A DNA stretch of 64,000 nt from Arcticibacter pallidicorallinus. Its GTDB lineage: Bacteria; Bacteroidota; Bacteroidia; Sphingobacteriales; Sphingobacteriaceae. The stretch spans positions 372,001 to 436,000 of the forward strand of contig NZ_PVTH01000004.1 of the NCBI RefSeq assembly GCF_003002875.1, in the 5' to 3' direction. The notes beneath the pieces are model-generated. The model saw nothing but the letters and a program-made list of their open reading frames with translations. It made no database searches and was not told where the DNA came from. The translations under genes and the position numbers were made by a program. How positions within the stretch are numbered: position 1 is the first letter of the stretch; every line of letters begins with the position of its first letter. This document shows positions 57,719 to 64,000 of this stretch, one piece after another.

Positions 57719-57835
57719 AACATTGTTTGATTTTGAGTTTATTGATTTAATGAATCCACTGCCTTAACCTCATACAGCAATAAGCGAGATCAAAGCCCTA
57801 ATTATTATAAATTGAAATCTAAAATACGTTACTTT

Positions 57836-57871
57836 TTGCAACTTTTATATAAACATTTGCATAAAACCGCA
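57836..57871 (-). promoter_or_regulatory. Phased GCA-repeat operator upstream of SusC (site A)
   Basis: On the plus strand: TTGCAACTTT, then TTTGCAT, then AAAACCGCA, with GC centres at 57838.5, 57859.5 and 57869.5 (spacing 21 and 10 bp, whole helical turns). It aligns column by column with site B at 61590. It lies about 120 bp before the SusC start. The rest of 57719-58116 is AT-rich with no gene. Confidence 0.6.
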
Positions 57872-58116
57872 ATTTTCAACGAAGTAAATAGTTTCCTAAC
57901 TAATAATTTTACACCTAATTGAGTATTTAATTAATATTTCGTTTAAAAAACGACGAAATTATTGGCTATTTCTCATTCTGACACTCATAACACAATTGAA
58001 ATTTTTTAAATTAACGCTAAATCCTGCAAAAAGAAACCTGAAATAACGTCAACTCCCCAAATACAGCATTTAACGATCGTTAAATTTCAAAAAAACACTT
58101 CTGCACAGACAACCAT

Positions 58117-58974
58117 TTATCGTCTATTCTTTTTTAACAAAATCACATTGGCGACCTTTCTTTGCCCTTCATGGTCCCACTTCTTATTATCTGAAGGATA
58201 ACTAACGACTCCATCGAAATCCTGACCCGATATCCAAAGGGTCGAAGACCCTCCTCCATCTAAATTTATACCATCAGTAAGTTTCAACCATTTCAATACA
58301 TTTCTCGCTTCAAAAAGAGACATTCCGGCCGCAAGCTCCCTTCTACCATCAATCACTATGAAAAATACTTTATTTCTTCTACCCTTAGCGATAAGCGACC
58401 TTGGGTGACGTGCAGTATTAAAAGTTAACGAATCAAGGGAAACAAAAGACCGGTCCCGTAACAGCAATGGACCGCTAACCATAACATCCTCACCTTCGAT
58501 AGATTTCTCCCACTCAGCGGTGCCATCCCATTGCAATAGCGACAGCTTACCCCTTTTTATAGCGATAGCAGCTTTCTGGTGCAGGGCTCGAGAACCGTCC
58601 TTGTTCAGCATATTATAATTGATCACTGATCCGTCTGACCGAAGGTAGTCCACAGATCCTCCTTTAGCCATGTTAAAGAATGTGCCGTTAACAGCGGCTA
58701 TAGCTTTATGCGCTTCTCCGAAATTACTTGTCGTTCTTAGCACAGAATCGTCATGGGCTAGATCAACAGCATATCGTCGTTTCTGTTTAATTTCGAGTAT
58801 GCTGATATATTGGTTGGATGCAAAAAGATTCTGATTAAAAGACGCTTGCTTTAAAACAACGCCTTTGGAAATTTTCGTTGTCAGCCAATCCGCATCGGCT
58901 ACAGCAATAGAGTCGCTCTGTGCGAAAGAACTGGTTCCTATTAAAGCAAATGCTATACGCAAGATGACCTTCAT
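58117..58974 (-). CDS. Phosphodiester glycosidase family protein (NAGPA domain)
   Basis: The frame is open from 59007; MKVILRIAFALIGTSSFAQ at 58974 is a signal peptide and the better start (285 residues). The fold markers of the NAGPA/phosphodiester-glycosidase domain are present: AVNGTFFNMAKGGSVDY (about 95-110), FNTARHPRSLIAKG (Arg), VFFIVIDGRR and LTDGINLDGGGSSTLW (catalytic-site Asp-Gly-Gly-Gly-Ser). These enzymes release sugars bound through phosphodiesters, as in human uncovering enzyme. In this locus it could trim GlcNAc-1-P linked to wall polymer or teichoic acid. It has its own promoter region with the shared operator. Confidence 0.85.
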   Translation of the reverse strand: MKVILRIAFALIGTSSFAQSDSIAVADADWLTTKISKGVVLKQASFNQNLFASNQYISILEIKQKRRYAVDLAHDDSVLRTTSNFGEAHKAIAAVNGTFFNMAKGGSVDYLRSDGSVINYNMLNKDGSRALHQKAAIAIKRGKLSLLQWDGTAEWEKSIEGEDVMVSGPLLLRDRSFVSLDSLTFNTARHPRSLIAKGRRNKVFFIVIDGRRELAAGMSLFEARNVLKWLKLTDGINLDGGGSSTLWISGQDFDGVVSYPSDNKKWDHEGQRKVANVILLKKNRR

Positions 58975-59047
58975 AATTTCAGATAACCGGTTAGTGTGGC
59001 TTGCCAACAGTATGAAGATAAATGTAATCCTTTAAACATGCAAGAAT

Positions 59048-59084
59048 TTGCATAAAAAAATCAAAAAAACGCATAACTATGCAC
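59048..59084 (-). promoter_or_regulatory. Phased GCA-repeat operator upstream of the phosphodiester glycosidase (site C)
   Basis: Plus strand: TTGCA, ACGCAT and ATGCAC with GC centres at 59050.5, 59071.5 and 59081.5 (again 21 and 10 bp). A fourth, ATGCAAG, lies 10 bp earlier (59040.5). The match to sites A and B is in spacing and core rather than full sequence. A -7-like TACATTTA (minus strand, 59019-59026) lies between this site and the start at 58974. Confidence 0.5.
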
Positions 59085-59170
59085 CTAAACGGACCACATC
59101 GCTTGAAAAAGAATAAACACAGACTTAGAAAACGGCATAACTCCCCCTTCTATCTAAAAGTCTTTATATG

Positions 59171-60301
59171 CTACACTTTCTCGACGCCTATACCGGGCGC
59201 GGAACTCAAAGTCACTTTACCATCAATCACCGTCGTACCCTTGAAAACATCATTGCTGATCAAAAGCGCGCCATCCAAATCGGCCCAGTCAGTCATCGGA
59301 GATAATTGTGCGGCAGCAGAGATAGCGCAGGAAGTCTCAGTCATACAACCGATCATGATCTTCATATCCAACGCCCGACCCAAAGTCAGCATCTTATGTG
59401 CTTCGCGCATTCCTGTACACTTCATTAATTTGATATTGATACCGCTGTAGACTTTATATGCTTTAAGCACGTCGTCCAGTCGCTGAACTGCCTCATCTCC
59501 AATAGTTGGAAGCGGACTGTTTTCTGTAAGCCATGCATTATCATCAATCCTCTCCTTGGGCATCGGCTGTTCCAGGAACACGATCCCTTTCTCCTTAAGC
59601 CAGTGAGCCATATCCAGTGCCATCTGCCTGTCTGTCCAGCCCTGATTAATATCTACACACAGAGGCTTGTCGGTCATTTCACGAATTGTTTCTATCATTT
59701 GCTTGTCGGTATCTCTCCCAAGCTTCACTTTCAGAATCTTGTACGGATCGGCTTCTTTTACCTTCTTTCGCACCACCTCGGGCGTGTCTATTCCGATGGT
59801 AAAAGAAGTATTAGGTGTGTCCGCGGCATCATATCCCCATATCTTGTACCAGGGCTGTTTGATCATTTTACCCACAAGATCATGCAAGGCAATGTCGACC
59901 GATGCTTTCGCCGCTTTGTTTCCTTCTTCAAGCCGATCCACGTAGTCCAGGATCTTTTCCATTTGAAAGGGATCCTCAAATGCCGAAAGGTCAACTTTCG
60001 ATAGAAACTTCAGCACGGTTTCATGCGATTCGCCAAGATAGGGCGGCATCGAAGCTTCCCCATATCCGGTGATACCGTTATAGGTCAACTGCGTAAGCAC
60101 TACAGGAGTAGTCGTCCGTGAACTTGTCGCCAGATTGAAAGCATGACGAAGGTTGAGTGTATAGGCTTTATAACTCAACTGCATTTTGCCCTTGCCAGCC
60201 CATTCAGATGATGCCTTAGCAAGTAAGTCGGATGATCCTGTTATCATAGTCGCTCCTGTTAGCAAACCTGTTGTTTTGATAAAATTTCTTCTGCTATGCA
60301 T
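59171..60301 (-). CDS. Exported L-Ala-D/L-Glu (dipeptide) epimerase
   Basis: Enolase-superfamily enzyme, 376 residues, converting L-Ala-D-Glu from murein peptides to L-Ala-L-Glu. Catalytic residues: Lys in KILKVKLGRD (about 192-201), metal ligands Asp in VDINQGW, Glu in FLEQPM and Asp in IGDEAV, and the second Lys in INIKLMKCTG. Unusually for this normally cytosolic enzyme, the N-terminus is a Tat-type signal: SRRNFIKTTGLLTG (residues 3-16), followed by a moderately hydrophobic stretch ending near LAKA. It starts 5 bp after the NlpC/P60 gene, so the two are coupled: endopeptidase frees the dipeptide, epimerase converts it. Confidence 0.9.
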   Translation of the reverse strand: MHSRRNFIKTTGLLTGATMITGSSDLLAKASSEWAGKGKMQLSYKAYTLNLRHAFNLATSSRTTTPVVLTQLTYNGITGYGEASMPPYLGESHETVLKFLSKVDLSAFEDPFQMEKILDYVDRLEEGNKAAKASVDIALHDLVGKMIKQPWYKIWGYDAADTPNTSFTIGIDTPEVVRKKVKEADPYKILKVKLGRDTDKQMIETIREMTDKPLCVDINQGWTDRQMALDMAHWLKEKGIVFLEQPMPKERIDDNAWLTENSPLPTIGDEAVQRLDDVLKAYKVYSGINIKLMKCTGMREAHKMLTLGRALDMKIMIGCMTETSCAISAAAQLSPMTDWADLDGALLISNDVFKGTTVIDGKVTLSSAPGIGVEKV

Positions 60302-60306
60302 ATATA

Positions 60307-61530
60307 TTAATGTGATGCTGTTCTGTAAAGTTCATCCCGACCTATCCACCTGATACCTGGCGTACTTACCGATTTTAGGATCCGCCGCGCTCCTACAATG
60401 GTCCTGCTCTGAAAATCTGCATAATTGGAAGCGTCCTTCTTTATGCTGTTTATCCTGACAAGTCCGGCTGCATGAATAAACTCACCTTCTCCAATATATA
60501 TCGCAGTATGAGTAACGCGGGCATTCTTATTTTCCGCCCGTCCTGCCGCGAAAAAAAGGAGATCGCCGGCCTGTAAATTTGCCAGACACTTCTCCAAGCT
60601 CAAACTATCTTTATCAAAAATGTCGATATTTTCGCCGTAAAGAGCTTGCTGCGACGCGTCACGAGACAATTGTATTCCGTTTAGAAAATAGCAGGTTTTG
60701 GTAAATCCACTACAATCCATTCCCTTAGTCGACGTTCCGCCCCATAGATAGGGGACGCCAAGAAATTTATAGGCCGTTTTTAACACATCTTCACCGCCAG
60801 GCACGGGTCTCGACAGCCACTTGTCCAACGGCATCAATTCTTTATTTGAAATCCATGCGACACGGCCATCGGGATATTTCACTTTGCTAAATTTTCTATG
60901 TTTACCAATAACCTCCAGAATGTTTCCGCTTACCAGATCAGACACCGGGAGAGACTGACCCGATGCTTCGGCAAAAGAGTGACCGTATTCGGGAATAAAA
61001 ACGACGCGGTCTGCCTTTTTCCACTGTTGCATTTCACTAGTGGTAAGGAGACTTAGCTCGTCGGCACTTAACCACGAAATATAGCGGTCAGGCGTCCTTA
61101 CAAGGTAATAACCTCTTTCCTTTTTCAACAACTGTACCGGCGTTCCAAGCAAGCTTTGTGTTACCATTTCAGAAGAGTGTGCGGGATTTTGTCTGTGATT
61201 AGAAACAGATAAGCGCACTATTCCAAACACTTTTTCACCCAAGTCTTTCCCCGGAAGTAGTTTCTCTACCACCACAGCCCCCCCGACGTTTTGTTCCTTG
61301 ATCACAGACCTGAACTTAACAAGAGCGTCCTCTCTTGTTGTTTCGACTTCCAGCGCTCCATCAACAAGTGTAAGATTGAAAAGGTCAGTACGCTTATCCG
61401 GCGCGAATTCCTTACGTATTTCATTCAGAAGGTTCCCGTACCGATTAAGCAATAGCGAATCTTTTTCTTCGGCTTTTGATAAAAAAGTCGTACTAAAGAA
61501 GCACAGAAAGATGATAATGGAGATTTTCAT
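60307..61530 (-). CDS. NlpC/P60 gamma-D-glutamyl-diamino acid endopeptidase with SH3 domains
   Basis: A 407-residue exported C40 peptidase (signal peptide ends TTFLSKA). Two SH3b-like domains occupy about 120-160 and 195-235 (GTPVQLLKKERGYYLVRTPDRYISWL; NILEVIGKHRKFSKVKYPDGRVAWI). The NlpC/P60 domain has Cys273 in KGMDCSGFTKTC, His341 in RVTHTAIYIG and His353 in FIHAAG, the expected Cys-His-His set. This SH3-SH3-NlpC order is that of YkfC/Dvu2700-type enzymes that cut after D-Glu of muropeptide stems, giving L-Ala-D-Glu, the substrate of the downstream epimerase. Its promoter region holds operator site B. Confidence 0.93.
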   Translation of the reverse strand: MKISIIIFLCFFSTTFLSKAEEKDSLLLNRYGNLLNEIRKEFAPDKRTDLFNLTLVDGALEVETTREDALVKFRSVIKEQNVGGAVVVEKLLPGKDLGEKVFGIVRLSVSNHRQNPAHSSEMVTQSLLGTPVQLLKKERGYYLVRTPDRYISWLSADELSLLTTSEMQQWKKADRVVFIPEYGHSFAEASGQSLPVSDLVSGNILEVIGKHRKFSKVKYPDGRVAWISNKELMPLDKWLSRPVPGGEDVLKTAYKFLGVPYLWGGTSTKGMDCSGFTKTCYFLNGIQLSRDASQQALYGENIDIFDKDSLSLEKCLANLQAGDLLFFAAGRAENKNARVTHTAIYIGEGEFIHAAGLVRINSIKKDASNYADFQSRTIVGARRILKSVSTPGIRWIGRDELYRTASH

Positions 61531-61589
61531 TTACAGGTCGATGGATATTACCTAAATATAGCGATTTAGTATCATACACAGCATAGTTC

Positions 61590-61625
61590 TTGCAACTTTA
61601 CTAGAATACATTGCACAAAAACGCA
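61590..61625 (-). promoter_or_regulatory. Phased GCA-repeat operator upstream of the NlpC/P60 gene (site B)
   Basis: Plus strand: TTGCAACTTT, ATTGCAC and AAAAACGCA with GC centres at 61592.5, 61613.5 and 61623.5, the same 21- and 10-bp spacing as site A and most bases identical in all three blocks. A -7-like TATATTTA (minus strand, 61553-61560) lies between it and the start at 61530. The 112-bp gap also separates this unit from the upstream AmiE-like gene. Confidence 0.6.
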
Positions 61626-61642
61626 TCCCCTGAAAAGACTTC

Positions 61643-63460
61643 CTACTTCACTTCGGAAATAACATTATATATCGTATCCATGAGCCTTGAGCTGATATTC
61701 AGGTCATTTAGTTTATTGGAGGTAACCGGATGAACTCTGTTGGTTAAGAGAATATAGATCAGATTAACATCCTTGTCTACCCACAGCCTTATACCCGTAT
61801 ATCCTGTATGTCCGAACGTGTTTGCCGAAGCAAGTTTGGAAGGATATTCGGTCTTTGCATCACTCCTGTCAAAACCCAGTCCACGGCGGCTTGTTCGCGA
61901 CTGCTTGGAACTGAACATTTCAACAGTCTCTGGTTTAAAATACCGAACTCCGCCATAAGTACCACCGTTTAGAAGCATCTGATAAAAGATAGCCAGATCA
62001 TATGCGGAGCCAAACAGACCGGCATGTCCCGATACACCTCCCACCATAGATGCCCCTGGATCGTGCACATACCCCTGCAATAATGTATTTCTAAAGAGTG
62101 TGTCTACTTCGGTAGGAACGATCTGCTCCTTGGGAAAGCGGTAAAGCGGATGGTACCCGGCTCGCTGCATTCCCAGGGGCTTATAGAAGTTCTGCTGAAC
62201 GTAGTCTTCCATATGCTCAGCAGATATACCTTCCACAATCTCCTTCATAAAATACATACTCAAATCAGAGTACACGTATTTGCCCGTATCACGCAATGCA
62301 GAATTCAGCATTAGCGGCCACATGACATTTTTAAAAAAATCTTTGCGGAAATAGTAGTTCTGAGAAGCTGCAATCGGATAAGCTGCAGAAGAATCCCTGC
62401 GAAAATCCTCAGGCTTTATATCTTTGAAAAACGGAATAAAAGGTATAAAACCAGCTTCATGAAGCATAACCTGACGAACGGGAATATTTCGTTTGTTGGT
62501 ACTCCATGCCTTTGGTATGTAGGCGCTGACAGGCGTATCCAAATTAAGCTTTTTCTCCTCGAACAGTCTCATAACTGCGGCAGTAGTAGCCGTTATCTTG
62601 GTGACAGACGCCAGATCGTATATGTCGGTTGTTTTTGTCGGCTGCGTACCCTCATATGTATGAGATCCGAAAGCCTGATTCATGATCACCTTACCGTCTT
62701 TAATCACCATCAAAACAGCGCTCGGGGTCGCACGCTGTGCGATAGCCTCGGCAATGATCTCATCAACAGGCTTTTGAAGATCCTCGGCTTTTATACCAAG
62801 CTCCTCGGGAACTGTATACGTAAGACGCGTTACTTCAGTCTGAAATCCCGCGCCCTTCCTGTACCTTTCCGAGACGTCAATTGGAAGCTTTGCAAGCAGC
62901 GGCAAACCTCCAAAAATGGCCTGTGCTACATAATCAACTGACTCTGCAGAATAGCCTGATGACCATATAACCGGCACCTGGAGATCATTTAATCTGGCCA
63001 GAACCTTTCTATCACCAAAAGCTGCGACGATAATCGTCTTGCTCTTCTGATTATCCCTGATAAAGTCGAGAACCTGACTGTCCCTCAACTGATCAGCCGA
63101 AACCTGTAAAATCACCGTATTATAGAACTTCAGATCATAACTCAAATCTTCCATTCGGCCCGACTTATCCAGATATTCTTTTCCCCCGACACTGGCTACC
63201 CGGGCATGAAAATTTAGAACCCGATCAAATACCGGTGAAAGCCGGGAATCAAAACCCACACTGACTATACGATTTCCAGCAAGGTCCTTAAGGGGAATGG
63301 TCCCTTGTTCATTATTAAGCAACACGGTGGTCTTTTCAACGCCTCTCCTTTCCTTAATCCAGCGTTGATTAAGCTTATGCTGCTGCTGCGAATAAACACC
63401 TGAAGTAATCAGGCTGCAGAGTACAAGCACTTTGAAAAGAATTAAATTGCGTAAGCCCAT
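61643..63460 (-). CDS. AmiE-like serine hydrolase with an orphan GH3 C-terminal domain
   Basis: A 605-residue exported protein. After the signal peptide (ends SGVYSQ), residues 35-215 look like the GH3 C-terminal Rossmann domain (TTVLLNNEQGTIPLKDL, NTVILQVSADQL, KTIIVAAFGDRKVL, VIWSSGYSAESVDYVAQAIFGG), but no GH3 catalytic barrel precedes it. Residues 220-600 are a beta-lactamase-fold serine hydrolase: Ser285-x-x-Lys288 in DLASVTKIT, Tyr in VYSDLSMYF, and HTG in FGHTGYTG. B. subtilis AmiE (YbbE), a MurNAc-L-Ala amidase linked to nagZ and murQ, belongs to this family; three-domain GH3-GH3C-lactamase fusions also exist. Proposed role: cutting MurNAc from the peptide stem. Confidence 0.85.
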   Translation of the reverse strand: MGLRNLILFKVLVLCSLITSGVYSQQQHKLNQRWIKERRGVEKTTVLLNNEQGTIPLKDLAGNRIVSVGFDSRLSPVFDRVLNFHARVASVGGKEYLDKSGRMEDLSYDLKFYNTVILQVSADQLRDSQVLDFIRDNQKSKTIIVAAFGDRKVLARLNDLQVPVIWSSGYSAESVDYVAQAIFGGLPLLAKLPIDVSERYRKGAGFQTEVTRLTYTVPEELGIKAEDLQKPVDEIIAEAIAQRATPSAVLMVIKDGKVIMNQAFGSHTYEGTQPTKTTDIYDLASVTKITATTAAVMRLFEEKKLNLDTPVSAYIPKAWSTNKRNIPVRQVMLHEAGFIPFIPFFKDIKPEDFRRDSSAAYPIAASQNYYFRKDFFKNVMWPLMLNSALRDTGKYVYSDLSMYFMKEIVEGISAEHMEDYVQQNFYKPLGMQRAGYHPLYRFPKEQIVPTEVDTLFRNTLLQGYVHDPGASMVGGVSGHAGLFGSAYDLAIFYQMLLNGGTYGGVRYFKPETVEMFSSKQSRTSRRGLGFDRSDAKTEYPSKLASANTFGHTGYTGIRLWVDKDVNLIYILLTNRVHPVTSNKLNDLNISSRLMDTIYNVISEVK

Positions 63461-63481
63461 ATTATTTATCTGTTGATGTGT

Positions 63482-64000
63482 CTACCTGGGAAATTTATGT
63501 TTGCTCTTATTATATTCATAAATGTGCTTTGACACATTCGAAAGCAGCTGCGAAGCCGCCTTGTGGTTATCTATTCCTCTTGATAACAGCACCACTACAT
63601 AGCGCCTGCCGTCCGGCAAAAAGACTATTCCCGAATCATGACATATCGAAGTGATGGCCCCGCTTTTACTAGCCACCTTCACATCAAGAGGCAGCTTTCC
63701 TCCGATAATATTCTTGTCATACTGATTCATCAAAATATCAATCATCTCCTCAGAGGCTTGCGCATTGATCAATTCATTCCTTGCGATCTTTTCCAGAATA
63801 ACCGCCAGGTCATTAGCTGTAGTAGTATTGTTTAAGCCCTGTTCAAAAGCTTTGATGTCTTCAACTCCACGTAACACCCGAAGATCCTTCGCTCCCAAAC
63901 TACGCATCGTATGGTTGACATTTTCTGCGCCAATCTTCTCAATAATGATGTTTGTGGCAAGATTGCTGCTTCTGGTAACCATCCGGATCAGGATATCACG
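63482..64000 (-). CDS. Class A beta-lactamase-fold serine hydrolase (N-terminus outside window)
   Basis: The frame continues past base 64000 (RDILIRMVTRSSNLATN), so only the C-terminal 170 or so residues are seen. RSSN occupies the place of the SDN motif of class A enzymes (with the usual ATNIIIE following), and SKSGAITS is the KTG-type box. The active-site Ser-x-x-Lys is off the window. It ends 22 bp before the AmiE-like gene, so it belongs to the same unit. It could be a true beta-lactamase, protecting the cell while it feeds on wall fragments, or a peptidase. Confidence 0.8.
   Translation of the reverse strand, partial: RDILIRMVTRSSNLATNIIIEKIGAENVNHTMRSLGAKDLRVLRGVEDIKAFEQGLNNTTTANDLAVILEKIARNELINAQASEEMIDILMNQYDKNIIGGKLPLDVKVASKSGAITSICHDSGIVFLPDGRRYVVVLLSRGIDNHKAASQLLSNVSKHIYEYNKSKHKFPR

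Noticed and set aside
1-64000. CRISPR arrays, rRNA genes, insertion sequences
   Set aside because: No regularly spaced repeats, rRNA segments or transposase genes were seen in the window.

Overview
The window looks like chromosome of a Sphingobacteriaceae member (Bacteroidota; Pedobacter-like). The reasons are two SusC/SusD outer-membrane pairs with lipobox SusDs, many secreted glycosidases, a type III glutamine synthetase, an S46 dipeptidyl-peptidase, a DUF6157 protein and starts that rarely carry Shine-Dalgarno sequences. No species can be named from sequence alone.

Layout. (1) 1-18.3 kb, all on the minus strand, is a polysaccharide utilisation locus: SusC, SusD, a fasciclin-domain lipoprotein, GH2, GH3, a GH95-like enzyme, an SGNH esterase, a GH29 alpha-L-fucosidase, a GH67-like protein and a PQQ-type sugar dehydrogenase. 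The enzyme mix suggests a fucosylated plant or algal glycan. (2) 18.5-20.5 kb holds an ECF-type sigma factor with a membrane partner and two small genes. (3) 20.8-25.8 kb is a decaying AT-rich island: a large superfamily II helicase broken by a one-base frameshift, and a serine recombinase broken by a frameshift and a nonsense codon. The recombinase reading frame runs straight into the terminator and the body of a tRNA-His gene. (4) 26-32 kb is core metabolism: rnhA, fbp, a phosphoesterase, trmN6 and glnN, followed by two strong hairpins and a GC-rich gene of unknown function. (5) 32.6-36 kb has an internally deleted GH43 remnant and a GH2 beta-galactosidase. (6) 36-42.2 kb has purM and two small genes, a DPP7-type peptidase, a cytochrome c and a DeoR/GlpR regulator.

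(7) 42.2-64 kb is the most interesting part. It reads as a muropeptide (peptidoglycan fragment) utilisation locus on the minus strand. One long co-directional run goes SusC, SusD, GHL10-type glycosidase, phosphoesterase/beta-propeller fusion, exported NagZ-like GH3, MurQ etherase, sodium:solute symporter, FAD/Fe-S D-lactate dehydrogenase. Behind it lie a phosphodiester glycosidase, an exported L-Ala-D/L-Glu epimerase, an NlpC/P60 endopeptidase, an AmiE-like serine hydrolase fused to an orphan GH3 C-terminal domain, and a beta-lactamase-fold protein cut by the window end. The parts could disassemble muropeptides: sugar-sugar bond (NagZ), sugar-peptide bond (AmiE-like), peptide stem (NlpC/P60, epimerase), uptake (SusCD, symporter), lactyl ether (MurQ), and oxidation of the D-lactate that MurQ releases.

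Three promoter regions in region 7 carry the same phased motif: GCA half-sites whose centres lie at 0, +21 and +31 bp. The DeoR-type regulator at the end of the locus is a candidate binder. The function of the locus and its regulation are inferences from family and context.
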